A stretch of 64,000 nucleotides of DNA from Faecalicatena_A orotica (GCF_040545875.1 NZ_JBEPMR010000001.1), one strand, 5' to 3'; shown: positions 27,361 to 36,258, counted from the first letter of the stretch. Notes: generated by a model not told the origin, from the letters alone. Made by a program: numbers and translations.

Positions 27361-28370
27361 AATTGAAACACCGCCTTTATGAATCCTTTCGGCCTGCTTC
27401 TTACCATTGCAAGCCCTTCTTCAAATTCCTCCAGATTCAGCTTCTTGCTTACAAAGCTTTCTATGTCAATCAGGCCTTCGGCCATATACGAAACAGCCTT
27501 TTTATGCATGTTCCAGTTGTTTCCTGCTCCGACCACCCTGAGGTTGTTGATATGGATATCGTCCATGCGGATGCTCATCGTTTTCCCCCTGCCATATCCG
27601 GCAAGTGCAACCGTTCCACCTTTTCTTGCAATCTTGAGGCAATTCTGTATGCAGGATTCTATCCCAGTGGCATCAATCACCACATCGGAGCCGCCCGGAT
27701 GCAGTCCTTTCATGACTTCCACAACATCCTCTTTTTCCGTTTCTATGGTAGCGCAGGCTCCCAGATTTCTTGCTTCTTCCAGCCGTTTTCCGGTGGACGC
27801 ACATACTACAATCCTGCGTATTCCCATCGCCTTTGCCGCAGCCAGCATACACAGGCCGATGGAACCGGCCCCCATGATCATCAGGGTATCCCCGAATTTT
27901 GCCCCTGCCTTTTCAAGCGTTCCGAGTGCCACCCCAAGAGGCTCGCACAGTGCCCCGTGGTCAAAGGACACCTGTCCGGGAAGTTCACAGAGACCATAGG
28001 CGGGCACAATCACATACTCCGCATAGGCTCCGTTTCTTCTGAATCCGATTTCCTCAAATTCGCTGCAGTATCTCCAGTTACCACTCCTGCACGCATCACA
28101 TTTCAGGCAGACCACGTCATTGCTCCCGATCACACGTTTTCCGATCCATGCTTCATCCTCTGCACTTCCCACGCTGTCAACAATCCCGCTCCATTCGTGT
28201 CCCGGAATCAGGGGGTAGTTTGCCGGGATATTGCCGTCTATCACCTCCAGATCCGTGGCGCAGATGGCCGCGGACTTTACTTTCACACGCACAAAACCGG
28301 CCGGCGGCTCTGGCTTTTCCACCTCTTTCAGTAAAACGGTTCCCGGTTTCTCAACTACAATTGCCTTCAT
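27357..28370 (-). CDS. Zinc-dependent medium-chain alcohol/polyol dehydrogenase
   Basis: 337 residues; AGGAGG sits 9 bases before the ATG at 28370. The catalytic zinc site (CATDLE, GHEWSG) is followed by the structural zinc cluster C-x2-C-x2-C-x7-C (VCLKCDACRSGNWRYC) and an NAD-binding loop GAGSIGL near residue 170. This is the sorbitol/threonine dehydrogenase class and would oxidise a polyol or sugar to a ketose that the adjacent FGGY kinase could phosphorylate. It is the first structural gene downstream of the ROK repressor. Confidence 0.9.
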   Translation of the reverse strand: MKAIVVEKPGTVLLKEVEKPEPPAGFVRVKVKSAAICATDLEVIDGNIPANYPLIPGHEWSGIVDSVGSAEDEAWIGKRVIGSNDVVCLKCDACRSGNWRYCSEFEEIGFRRNGAYAEYVIVPAYGLCELPGQVSFDHGALCEPLGVALGTLEKAGAKFGDTLMIMGAGSIGLCMLAAAKAMGIRRIVVCASTGKRLEEARNLGACATIETEKEDVVEVMKGLHPGGSDVVIDATGIESCIQNCLKIARKGGTVALAGYGRGKTMSIRMDDIHINNLRVVGAGNNWNMHKKAVSYMAEGLIDIESFVSKKLNLEEFEEGLAMVRSRPKGFIKAVFQF

Positions 28371-28384
28371 GTTTTCATTCCTCC

Positions 28385-29488
28385 TCACAATTTTATTTTC
28401 CTGACTGCCTGATTCAGTGCCATCGCTGCAGCCCCGTAACAGGCACACCCCGCATCTGTTATGGAAAATGCTGCCCTGTCATTGATCCGGGTTACAGGCT
28501 CCATAAAAAATCTTTCGCTCTCCATAAGTTCCCCGCATAGAATGATATCCGTTATATGAAATATTTTTCGCATATTATAAATCGAAATACCAAGCTTCGT
28601 CCCCATATCCTCAAATAGTGCCTTCGCCTGCGTTTCCCCCGCACCGGCGGCTTCTATCAGGCTTTCCAGAGTTCTTCCTGAAAGCTTTTCCAAACCATTG
28701 ACCGAGGCATAGGCTTCCAGACATCCCCTGTCTTTGAAGGAATCTGTGTCCTTGTCCCATGCTGCCAGTGTATGGGCGATTTCAAAGCGTCCCGTCCCCT
28801 TCAGGATAACAGCGTCAAGCATCACTGCCATGCCGATCCCCCTGTCGATTCGAAGAAGGATGGCGTTTTGCACCTCGTTAGTTTCGGCATAGGCGTGAAG
28901 GATACAGTTCGGATCGTGCTCCAGCCAGACGGGAATTCCATATCTCTCCTCAAGCAGCGCTGCCAGAGGCACGCTGTCCCATCCTCCACACTGGGCAATA
29001 CTCACAGAAATCCCGTTTTCGGCATCCACGACACCCTGCATAGCTGCGCCGATCCCGATGATTTCAAACTTTTTACTCTCTTCGTCTGTAAGCGCCTGAT
29101 CCAGAATCCTATTGATGCAGCCGAGTAATTGCTCTTTGCTGCTGTAGCATGTTGGACAGTTCCACGTCTTCAGCGTCTCACTCTTCAGATTCACAAGCGC
29201 CGCTTTCATCCCTGTAATATTGACATCTATCCCCAGTGTACAGTACCTGCTGCCATCCACTTCCAGATAAGACGGCGTCCGCCCCGGCCCTGTGTTCCCA
29301 TCCGGCTTTTGTTCAGTTACAAAGCCATTGCCGATCAGACGCGCCGTAATATTGGAAACGGCGCCCCAGCTCATCCCTGTCACTGCCTCTATCTGCTTGC
29401 GTGTGATCTGCTTCTCCTCCCGGATCAGATGGAAAATGTCGATGCAGTTTTCGTGTTTCATGTACTCCTGATTCATAAACCTTTTCAA
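28385..29488 (-). CDS. ROK family transcriptional repressor
   Basis: 367 residues. An N-terminal winged helix (ITRKQIEAVTGMSWGAVSNITARLIGNGFV) precedes the ROK sugar-binding domain (TLGIDVNITGMKAALVNL, GIGAAMQGVVD, EHDPNC, RGCLEAYAS). It resembles NagC/XylR repressors rather than kinases. The start is uncertain: the TTG at 29488 has AAGGAGG 10 bases upstream, whereas the ATG at 29476 has only a weak site. A perfect palindrome lies on the divergent promoter region just upstream, so it probably represses both its own operon and the UlaG-like gene. Confidence 0.87.
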   Translation of the reverse strand: MKRFMNQEYMKHENCIDIFHLIREEKQITRKQIEAVTGMSWGAVSNITARLIGNGFVTEQKPDGNTGPGRTPSYLEVDGSRYCTLGIDVNITGMKAALVNLKSETLKTWNCPTCYSSKEQLLGCINRILDQALTDEESKKFEIIGIGAAMQGVVDAENGISVSIAQCGGWDSVPLAALLEERYGIPVWLEHDPNCILHAYAETNEVQNAILLRIDRGIGMAVMLDAVILKGTGRFEIAHTLAAWDKDTDSFKDRGCLEAYASVNGLEKLSGRTLESLIEAAGAGETQAKALFEDMGTKLGISIYNMRKIFHITDIILCGELMESERFFMEPVTRINDRAAFSITDAGCACYGAAAMALNQAVRKIKL

Positions 29489-29503
29489 TGCGCGGAGTCC
29501 TCC

Positions 29504-29532
29504 TTGACTATTATATCACTCGATGATATAAA
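29504..29532. promoter_or_regulatory. Divergent promoters with ROK operator
   Basis: A perfect 8-5-8 palindrome, TTATATCA-ctcga-TGATATAA (29511-29531), sits in the 17-base spacer of a plus-strand promoter (TTGACT 29504-29509, TATAAA 29527-29532). It also overlaps a minus-strand TATAAT box (29510-29515). One bound repressor would shut both directions. Confidence 0.8.
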
Positions 29533-29577
29533 CATTTTATCATCCGGAAATAGAATCGTCAATAAGGAGAATGTCAT

Positions 29578-30402
29578 ATGTTAAAAGAGGAAATCATGGC
29601 GGTAAAAACGCTGGATCACCAGATCGCAGTCTTCTATCTCGGTCAGGAAGGTTTCCTGATCCGGTATCAGGGGACATCCATCCTGATCGATGCTTATCTT
29701 TCAGATTACGTAGACAGGAATTGCTGTACAGACAGTGTGGTATGGAAAAGGAAATACGATGCACCAATCGACGCGTCAGAACTGGATTTTATAGATTATG
29801 TATTCTGTACACATCCCCATTTCGATCATGCAGACCCGGACACACTCACAGTCCTAAATAAAGTAAACAAGAATATCACTTATATTATTCCTTACTCATT
29901 GGAGGAATTGATGATCTCTTACGGGATACCAGAAGACCGGATTCGATGTGCCGATGCAGATCAGGAGATGAAACTTTCGAATCTGCTCGTCACACCTGTC
30001 CCCGCCGCTCACGAGCAGCTTCATAAGGATGAGAATGGACATTATAAAGAACTGGGATATCGGATACAGTTCGGAGAGGATGTTACTATTTTCCACGCCG
30101 GAGACTGCTGCCCTTATGACGGGCTGAGTGAACGGCTGAAAGGGGTGGATATTGGATTTCTTCCCGTGAACGGACGTGATTATTACCGCTTAAGAGAGGA
30201 TATCATCGGGAACATGGACAGCAGCGAAGCCATACTGCTTGCGAAAGAAACGGGTATGAGTCTCCTTGTCCCCATGCATTTCGACTTGTATGCTGTGAAT
30301 GAAGTAAACCCGGCCCATTTCGTTGACCGGCTCTTTGCACTGAACCGGATGCAGAGATTTCACATATTCGCCCCGGGGGAAAGTTATATCTTCGGAAAAT
30401 AA
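29578..30402 (+). CDS. UlaG-like metallo-beta-lactamase fold hydrolase
   Basis: 274 residues; AAGGAG is 9 bases before the ATG. The motif HPHFDHADPDT and the later FHAGDCCPYD and PMHFDLYAVN residues supply the metal ligands. The overall arrangement (WLG-like LGQEGFLIRYQGTSILIDAYLSDY) resembles L-ascorbate-6-phosphate lactonase UlaG. Divergent from the ROK-controlled polyol operon and sharing its operator region, it may hydrolyse a lactone intermediate of that pathway (inference). A hairpin follows the stop. Confidence 0.8.
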   Translation: MLKEEIMAVKTLDHQIAVFYLGQEGFLIRYQGTSILIDAYLSDYVDRNCCTDSVVWKRKYDAPIDASELDFIDYVFCTHPHFDHADPDTLTVLNKVNKNITYIIPYSLEELMISYGIPEDRIRCADADQEMKLSNLLVTPVPAAHEQLHKDENGHYKELGYRIQFGEDVTIFHAGDCCPYDGLSERLKGVDIGFLPVNGRDYYRLREDIIGNMDSSEAILLAKETGMSLLVPMHFDLYAVNEVNPAHFVDRLFALNRMQRFHIFAPGESYIFGK

Positions 30403-30426
30403 GGCTGCCAATAAGTCTTTAATTAC

Positions 30427-30464
30427 GAATCGCCAGTTCCGGCAAATGCCGGTTCTGGCGATTC
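30427..30464 (+). terminator. Long hairpin after the UlaG-like gene
   Basis: GAATCGCCAG (30427-30436) pairs with CTGGCGATTC (30455-30464), enclosing a second CCGGC/GCCGG stem. The T-tract is poor, but the position 24 bases after the stop supports termination. Confidence 0.6.
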
Positions 30465-30500
30465 AGATTTGTTCCGTTAAGATAATCATTTTCGACTATT

Positions 30501-30681
30501 TTATTTCAGTAAATTTTTAATCTTTTCAGCACAAACATCAACAAAAGTATCGAATTTCACATGATCAAACAGATCATAATATGCTTGATTGTGCTCTTTG
30601 AAGTCAGGAGACTGCACCTCGTCATTATTGGGAACATACTCCCAATATGCCCACCAGTTATTGGTACCTGGTAGTATCAAA
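30501..30681 (-). pseudogene. C-terminal fragment of an unrecognised protein
   Basis: On the minus strand an open frame of about 57 codons without a start encodes a tail rich in aromatic residues (NNWWAYWEYVPNNDE... ending ICAEKIKNLLK-like) and stops at TAA 30501-30503. The composition is clearly protein-like rather than random. It is a gene remnant left between the chromosomal part and the mosaic region. I could not name the family. Confidence 0.5.
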
Positions 30682-30683
30682 TA

Positions 30684-30780
30684 TTAAAGTTTTGCCTGTT
30701 CTGCACTGATCTTCCCAGCATCCACACGCTCTACAATTGGCTCTGCCGCTGCATGTCTGTGCACTGCCAAAGAATGGCTA
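30684..30780 (-). pseudogene. RhuM family fragment
   Basis: A short minus-strand frame reads HRHAAAEPIVERVDAGKIS and stops at 30684. This matches the HGHTAAEVIYERVDAD segment of the intact RhuM-like protein encoded at 59545-60534. Only about 30 codons survive. It abuts the stop codon of the MazG-like gene. Confidence 0.6.
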
Positions 30781-30786
30781 TTACTA

Positions 30787-31116
30787 TTACAGCTCCGTAT
30801 ATTTCTTCTTACTTCCATACACTTTACTTACTTCATATTTTGCGGCGTTTTTCTTCATTTTTGCACGGATAATGTCTTCCACATCCGCATCTATAGCGTC
30901 TGCCATGAGCAGACAGTAAACCATCACATCTGCGAGTTCATCCTTCATCTGGTCCCGCTTCTCTTCCACTGATGTATCTTCTGCCGACCATTGAAACAGT
31001 TCCAAAAGCTCTGCCGCCTCTAGATTTATGGAAATGGCGAGGTCTTTCGGATTATGAAACTGTTTCCAGTTGCGCTCATCGCGGAATGCGAGCACTTCTT
31101 CCATGATTTCTTTCAT
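30787..31116 (-). CDS. MazG-like nucleotide pyrophosphohydrolase
   Basis: 109 residues; AGGAGG lies 7 bases before the ATG. The EAAELLELFQW and KDELADVMVYCLLMAD segments supply the acidic metal-binding EExxE...ExxD pattern of the all-alpha NTP pyrophosphatase superfamily (MazG/dCTPase-like). These hydrolyse non-canonical or excess (d)NTPs to the monophosphate, a housecleaning role. It lies 38 bases downstream of a flavodoxin-like gene on the same strand. Confidence 0.88.
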   Translation of the reverse strand: MKEIMEEVLAFRDERNWKQFHNPKDLAISINLEAAELLELFQWSAEDTSVEEKRDQMKDELADVMVYCLLMADAIDADVEDIIRAKMKKNAAKYEVSKVYGSKKKYTEL

Positions 31117-31154
31117 GCTGTACCTCCTGAATTATTTTAACTCATCTACACACC

Positions 31155-31688
31155 TTAAAGATTCTTTCCCAGTTCATATGCCTGTGCCGGATAGTCCGTT
31201 TTCTGCAATGCATCCACATCGGCACACTCTACGCCTACTACCGTCCCGGCGATTTCCCAGTCCAGAAACTTTGTCATCCCTTTAAAGGAAACAATTGCAC
31301 CATCAGCAGATTCCATCGTATCATCTGCCATCGCCAGTATGAGCACTGCTTTCTTATGCCCATGCAACGCAGAATCATTGGCATAGAAACGGTCAATGAC
31401 AGCCTTCACCTGTGCATTGATGTCATAATAATAAATCGGAGACACAAACACAACTGCATCTGCCGCCAGAAGCTGTGTGTTCACTTCATTCATATCGTCC
31501 TGAAACACACAGCCGGCATCCGTGTTGTGGCATTTTTCACAGGCAATGCACGGGTGCACGTTCTTAAATGCCGCATCAAAACGATAAACCTCGTGTCCCG
31601 CCTCTTCCGCCCCTTTTATAAACTCAGATGCGAGCATCGCGGTCGTTCCGTTTTTGTGGGCGCTTCCTGTAATCATTAAGATCTTCAT
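31155..31688 (-). CDS. Flavodoxin-fold NAD(P)H-dependent FMN reductase
   Basis: 177 residues; AAGGAGGACATATCT precedes the ATG. The N-terminus KILMITGSAHKNGTTAMLA is the FMN phosphate-binding loop of the flavodoxin-like fold, and VFVSPIYYYDINAQVKAVIDRFYA is the isoalloxazine-contacting segment of this family. HPCIACEKCHNTDAGCVFQDDM is the cysteine-containing loop typical of iron-sulfur flavoprotein-like reductases, though with fewer cysteines than a full 4Fe-4S motif. It reduces an unidentified electrophile or flavin. Confidence 0.85.
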   Translation of the reverse strand: MKILMITGSAHKNGTTAMLASEFIKGAEEAGHEVYRFDAAFKNVHPCIACEKCHNTDAGCVFQDDMNEVNTQLLAADAVVFVSPIYYYDINAQVKAVIDRFYANDSALHGHKKAVLILAMADDTMESADGAIVSFKGMTKFLDWEIAGTVVGVECADVDALQKTDYPAQAYELGKNL

Positions 31689-31722
31689 AGATATGTCCTC
31701 CTTAGTATGTTTTATATATTGC

Positions 31723-32487
31723 TTAATGGACGAAATTCTCCATTTCGTTTTGATTTTTGATAATCCAGATCAGCCAGTTTGTAAATTCAACTGCTAAATG
31801 CTTTTGATGGGCGTTGACTATTATTGGGGGACATAACACAGGAAATTCAACTGCTAACCTGCATTCTATCCCAGCAGGCGTATCTCTAAATTGGTGTCTT
31901 ACACCGCCGATAATCGTCCCATCTTCCAGTTTTGCCACCCCTGCTGACTGGTGAGTAAATTTAGGGTTTTTAGGTTCTGTAAGCCCACTTTCATCACCAA
32001 ATGTTATAAAGAATTGTACCGGTACCGGAGCATTCCCGGTTGTTTCAATCACTTCTAAAACACCGTTTTTATCTGGTGTTAATACATAATGTTCAGGGTA
32101 GACTGATAAATTCACTTTTCGGTGTTCCTTTGCAGCTTCTACCATTAACAAATCCAGTAGTTTACTGAATTTATCAACAGATATCCCCTTTGCCAGTATT
32201 GTTGTTCTCGCTACACGTCGTTTTTTGCCAGATAGCCTGCCTGCAACTTTCATCACATATTTGCTAAAAAACAGTTTTTTTCTCAAGATCTTACTGATTT
32301 CATCATCAGATAATTGAACCTTCCATTTTGTTAATTTATCACTCATTTCTGATATTGATGCTTTTTGTGGTATTTTTATATGCAGGGTTTTATATGCTTT
32401 TTTTATTCTTTGTTTTTTCCAGACATCCATATCTTGCTGGGTGAACTGCTTTCTATTAATTAAAACTTTTATATTAACATCTTTCAT
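31723..32487 (-). CDS. Conserved-looking protein of unknown function
   Basis: 254 residues, basic in the first 110 (KKQRIKKAYKTLHIKIPQK..., LSGKKRRVARTTILAKG), with a beta-rich C-terminal half (VRHQFRDTPAGIECRLAVEFPVLCPPIIVN). No signal peptide, membrane helix or catalytic motif is visible, and I do not recognise the family. It is 113 bases downstream of an alpha/beta hydrolase under MarR control and may belong to that transcript. The upstream GGGGATGAAG is only a moderate ribosome site. Confidence 0.55.
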   Translation of the reverse strand: MKDVNIKVLINRKQFTQQDMDVWKKQRIKKAYKTLHIKIPQKASISEMSDKLTKWKVQLSDDEISKILRKKLFFSKYVMKVAGRLSGKKRRVARTTILAKGISVDKFSKLLDLLMVEAAKEHRKVNLSVYPEHYVLTPDKNGVLEVIETTGNAPVPVQFFITFGDESGLTEPKNPKFTHQSAGVAKLEDGTIIGGVRHQFRDTPAGIECRLAVEFPVLCPPIIVNAHQKHLAVEFTNWLIWIIKNQNEMENFVH

Positions 32488-32600
32488 TTTACTTCATCCC
32501 CTATTTACTTATCTATTTTATTATCTATCCGAAGGCAGGAAAACTCAAGTAAGATTTTATACTGTTTTGTCACATTAACAATCAGACCTTTTGATTAAGT

Positions 32601-33743
32601 CTAATCAGCCTCGGGAAAATGTTGATTTAGCCAATCAACAATTGTATTAACTGCCAGCATATGATTCCCAATTTGACAGTGTTGTTCGCCGCCCTCCGCC
32701 ACAGTAAACATCCTGCAAGTCAGGCTTTTTGCATTATGTATGGAACTTTTCAGCCGGTAAAATTGAATCGACGGTATATAATGATCTTTCTCTCCAGCCA
32801 GCAAGAGCACATCCTGCGTAATGAAATCCGTACTCCCTAAAAGGTTGTGATAAGATAGATTTTGATAAAACTCAAAAGGTGTTTTTGTTCCTGTAATATG
32901 CATCCCTTGATTTACCGCCCAATCAGCCAGAACACTTTTCTTTACAATCTTACCAACCAGCCCATTGAGAAGTCGTTTCCATTTTTTATAATAAGCAAGC
33001 CGGATGATTCGGCAGATAGGAGCAGGAAATACATTTGTCATTACTTCCAGCCCGTCATCCATTACATCGTATGCGGCAACAGCTGATATTCTTTTTTCAT
33101 AGGCAGCACTTCGCAAAGCAAAATAACCACCCCATGAGATACCTACAAAAGCACATTTTTTGATATGGAAGTAATCCAAAATGGCAGATGTGGCATTTTC
33201 AAAATCAAAACGGAAGTATAAGTTTTCCCGAAGACATTTCCCCTGTCCCGGCCCGTCAAAAAGAATAATTTCAAAACCTTTAGATACAAGGTCATGCACC
33301 TGCAATACAAATTCTTCAATAAAGGAATCATATCCCCCACAGACAACGACTGTTCCCTTAAAATGTGTGGGAGACAGTTTCAGGCAATATAGATTTTTTC
33401 CTTCAAAGGGAACCTGTATTTTTTCATAGTGTAATTGCAGCTCCAAATCAAAGGCACGGTAAAAATTTTCAATACATTTACTATAAGTATCATCCTTCCG
33501 TTCATCAGTGGATTTTAAGAAAAACTCGGCCATACGATAGTAATAGGCCGCATGAAGATAGTGTTTTTTGCTTTCAGCACTTCTGCCCATACCCGACCAG
33601 ACTGTATACCAATCTTCAAACGTTCGTACTCTTGGAAGATTCATCTTAATTTCTTTACTGTTACATGCCAAATCGCCATAAGTTAAAACCCTGTTGATTT
33701 GAAAATTAAACTGCGGAATAGGATTTATCATTGTATAACTCAT
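32601..33743 (-). CDS. Alpha/beta hydrolase
   Basis: 380 residues with GGAGG upstream of the ATG. A cap-like N-terminal helical region (about 1-125) precedes the hydrolase core. The nucleophile elbow is GISWGG with S203; the acid is probably in LLAGEKDHYIPS and the histidine in GGEQHCQIGN. It resembles FrsA/pseudooxynicotine-hydrolase-type enzymes acting on esters or C-C bonds. A perfect palindrome in its leader matches the operator of the neighbouring marR gene, so expression is probably induced by a small molecule sensed by MarR. Confidence 0.85.
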   Translation of the reverse strand: MSYTMINPIPQFNFQINRVLTYGDLACNSKEIKMNLPRVRTFEDWYTVWSGMGRSAESKKHYLHAAYYYRMAEFFLKSTDERKDDTYSKCIENFYRAFDLELQLHYEKIQVPFEGKNLYCLKLSPTHFKGTVVVCGGYDSFIEEFVLQVHDLVSKGFEIILFDGPGQGKCLRENLYFRFDFENATSAILDYFHIKKCAFVGISWGGYFALRSAAYEKRISAVAAYDVMDDGLEVMTNVFPAPICRIIRLAYYKKWKRLLNGLVGKIVKKSVLADWAVNQGMHITGTKTPFEFYQNLSYHNLLGSTDFITQDVLLLAGEKDHYIPSIQFYRLKSSIHNAKSLTCRMFTVAEGGEQHCQIGNHMLAVNTIVDWLNQHFPEAD

Positions 33744-33760
33744 TGTTACCTCCCCCTTCC

Positions 33761-33783
33761 TTCTGTTAAGTTACTTAACAGAA
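33761..33783 (-). promoter_or_regulatory. MarR operator in the hydrolase leader
   Basis: A perfect 11-1-11 palindrome with half-site TTCTGTTAAGT lies just upstream of the ribosome site of the hydrolase gene. The inner TCTGTTAA...TTAACAGA core recurs in front of marR (34281-34301). Confidence 0.85.
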
Positions 33784-33816
33784 AAAGCAAAAAATATTCC
33801 AGCCATATCTATACTT

Positions 33817-34269
33817 TTACGATAGTTCCTTCCACATCTTTTGAACATCAATGGCCAGCGACGAAAGAATATCAACTGTTTCCGGCGGATATTTGTTCAA
33901 TATGGCAGTCAGCTTTTCCCTCAGTAAAATATGCTGCTTATCATGTAAATCAGAAACTTTTTCTCCTTTTTCCGTAAGAGATAAGATAACTTCATTATCC
34001 GTATCTGGAGAAACTCTTTTTTCAATAAAACCCTTTTTGACAAGTCTGCTGACCGCTTGGGACGCAGCACTTCTTGAAGTTCCCTGCAATTTTGCCAAAT
34101 CAGTTATATTAATATTTTCATGCGCCCGTATAGCTACAATGGTATGAATTTCAGCCAAATAAATTTTAGGTTCAACATCATAGGTATGTGTCGATTTTTC
34201 CAGAGCTGAGTATTGATTTATCGTCTGGAGAAATAATTCACATAATTGATCTACAGGTAAATTATTCAT
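33817..34269 (-). CDS. MarR family transcriptional regulator
   Basis: 150 residues. The winged helix ITDLAKLQGTSRSAASQAVSRLVKKGFIEKRVSPDTDNEVILSLTEKG is a textbook MarR DNA-binding domain, with dimerisation helices on both sides. GGAGGG precedes the ATG at 34269. Its promoter and that of the adjacent alpha/beta hydrolase carry the same palindrome, so it is probably an autorepressor that also controls the hydrolase. The ligand is unknown. Confidence 0.92.
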   Translation of the reverse strand: MNNLPVDQLCELFLQTINQYSALEKSTHTYDVEPKIYLAEIHTIVAIRAHENINITDLAKLQGTSRSAASQAVSRLVKKGFIEKRVSPDTDNEVILSLTEKGEKVSDLHDKQHILLREKLTAILNKYPPETVDILSSLAIDVQKMWKELS

Positions 34270-34280
34270 TGCATCCCTCC

Positions 34281-34327
34281 TCTGTTAATCTACTTAACAG
34301 AATACGGCGTATATCTGTTTATGTCAA
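34281..34327 (-). promoter_or_regulatory. marR promoter and operator
   Basis: On the minus strand TTGACA (34322-34327), 17 bases and TATTCT (34299-34304) form the promoter. The palindrome TCTGTTAA-tctac-TTAACAGA (34281-34301) overlaps the -10 box and lies before the GGAGGG ribosome site. Confidence 0.88.
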
Positions 34328-34427
34328 GCGGATTTATAGTAAATATGACATTTGAAGCTTCAATTTCGGTGAAATTAACAGGGGGCATCATGATTCTCCC
34401 TAACCATAATCCCCCCCTGTACTGGCG

Positions 34428-35246
34428 TTATCTTAGTCTGGCCAGCATCTTATTACTCAATGTCCTGAATACCTGACAATAATTCTGAAAACCAGTCTGC
34501 CCGATTATATAAATGTTTGGCATATAAGCCATCCGCCTTTTTGAATATGCTATCCGTTCTAAACCATTATCCACAGATGTATGGTTACTCAGCGCTACAT
34601 CGACTTTTTCTCTTTTTGCTTCACCTAAGAAATAATCCAAAGATTTTAAATAGATCTGCACACCGTCCCCGGTCCACGGAGGTGTCGTACCACCCCACAA
34701 TGCAGCCATGTGAACTTCCCCGCCTTCCTTTACCGGGAAAATATAACTAAGGCCTCCCGGCGTATGGCCCGGAGTTCCATAAACATGAATCACCTTATCT
34801 CCCAGTGTTATGGTATCTCCATCCTCTATATAGACACTTATCTCATAATCCTTCCACGTTTCCGGCCTGTCACCTTTTACTGGATGTTCTTTCCAATAAA
34901 TATCATCCACTTCCGACAGATATGTTTCCACATGGTATTTTTCAACCAGCCATCTGCCGCAACCGGTATGATCTACATGTCCATGAGTTAATACTAATTT
35001 TTTTATATAATCCGGATTCCAGCCAACATCTTTAATGGCCCTTACAATTGCGTCAAAAGCCTCTTTTCTGGGCCAGATAGCATCAATGACTATAAGCCCT
35101 TCTGAAGTTTTCAGCACAAAACAGTTTGTTTCTTTCTGTGCAACAATCAATAAATCGTCAAAAATCAAAGCATGGGTGAAAAAAGTCATGTCCTCCATTG
35201 CCCTGATCGTCATCTCATTAACAACCGGAATATTCATTCTATCCAT
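34428..35246 (-). CDS. Metallo-beta-lactamase fold hydrolase
   Basis: 272 residues from the ATG at 35246 (GAGGAGAGAG upstream; the frame opens earlier without a site). LTHGHVDHTGCG provides the HxHxDH metal motif, followed by YGTPGHTPGGLSY and the late SNHTSVDNG histidine. This arrangement is of the glyoxalase II/beta-lactamase-like family, but no family-specific substrate motif is recognised. It is probably a single-gene transcript; the upstream gene is on the same strand 133 bases away. Confidence 0.82.
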   Translation of the reverse strand: MDRMNIPVVNEMTIRAMEDMTFFTHALIFDDLLIVAQKETNCFVLKTSEGLIVIDAIWPRKEAFDAIVRAIKDVGWNPDYIKKLVLTHGHVDHTGCGRWLVEKYHVETYLSEVDDIYWKEHPVKGDRPETWKDYEISVYIEDGDTITLGDKVIHVYGTPGHTPGGLSYIFPVKEGGEVHMAALWGGTTPPWTGDGVQIYLKSLDYFLGEAKREKVDVALSNHTSVDNGLERIAYSKRRMAYMPNIYIIGQTGFQNYCQVFRTLSNKMLARLR

Positions 35247-35379
35247 ATTATTCTCTCTCCTCTGTACAATCATTTATCATCTTAATGCACAGAGGATTAG
35301 CGGTTCTTAGCGTGCATCTTTAGAAATCTTTTCATTCCCTCAGCCTTTCTGCAATCTTCCATTGATCGTTTCTTTTTAT

Positions 35380-36258
35380 CTATACCATTCCTTTTAGCAC
35401 ACTTTTAAAGAATGTTGGTAATCCATTAAGATTTCGTACATTGTCAAACATATCTTTTTGACTATGGGACGCTCTTAAAATCTTCCTTCGCTTCTCTATA
35501 CGCCCATTACTAATGTAATAATTACAGGTTACAAATGCCTTTCCACTTTGCAAAATGATTTCAAGTACATGTAATACTTTTTCAAAATTTCTTGTTAGCC
35601 CCTTAAAACAATCCACATAAAATATATCTATATTACCCGATATTACGTTTCCTAATTCCTCCATTAGATAATCATCAAATTCTAAACTATATCCGTCACA
35701 AATCACCTTTTTAAGTGGTTTTTCAGAAAGCACTCTTACCTCTTCCACATTTTCTCCATGTACTTTTTCAAATACCTCTTCGTTACCGTTTTCTGCCGCG
35801 GTCCTTATCAATACAGTCCATGCCAATGGATATTTTTGAATTGCTTCTCCATATATATCTACATATATCATATCTTTTGCTTCATTCTGCAAGTCTTCAA
35901 ATCTGCATTGTTTAAAATAGCAAATTGCGTTTGACGTTATACTTTTTATCTTTTCATCTGATAAAGGCTCCTGGATTTTAAACTGTCTGCAATTAACACT
36001 CGCTGCTACCTCCAGCATACTATTTCGAATTGTTGCCACAACAAATCTCCTCACATCATCCGGAGCCACTGGTTCATAAAATAATGCTTCCTCATCCGTC
36101 ACAAATAAAACTGTTTTCCTAAAGTCTATCTGTTCCCATCTGGACAGCAGAGAGCACATCCTGTTCTTAATATCATCCACTATTTTTTCTCTATATCTAT
36201 ATTTTATCTCTCTTAATTCAAAATTTAACAAATCATTTAAATATTCCTGTATTCCCAT
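35380..36258 (-). CDS. Hypothetical protein
   Basis: 292 residues, AGAGGAGATGG upstream of the ATG. Alternating alpha/beta character with no signal or membrane segment; FYVDCFKGLTRNFEKVLHVLEIILQSGKAFVTCNYYI near residues 210-260 resembles a Rossmann-like core but lacks a recognisable binding loop. Low-GC codon use like that of the mobile region. Its position beside an HNH endonuclease pseudogene and RhuM remnants suggests it is accessory cargo. Function unknown. Confidence 0.55.
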   Translation of the reverse strand: MGIQEYLNDLLNFELREIKYRYREKIVDDIKNRMCSLLSRWEQIDFRKTVLFVTDEEALFYEPVAPDDVRRFVVATIRNSMLEVAASVNCRQFKIQEPLSDEKIKSITSNAICYFKQCRFEDLQNEAKDMIYVDIYGEAIQKYPLAWTVLIRTAAENGNEEVFEKVHGENVEEVRVLSEKPLKKVICDGYSLEFDDYLMEELGNVISGNIDIFYVDCFKGLTRNFEKVLHVLEIILQSGKAFVTCNYYISNGRIEKRRKILRASHSQKDMFDNVRNLNGLPTFFKSVLKGMV

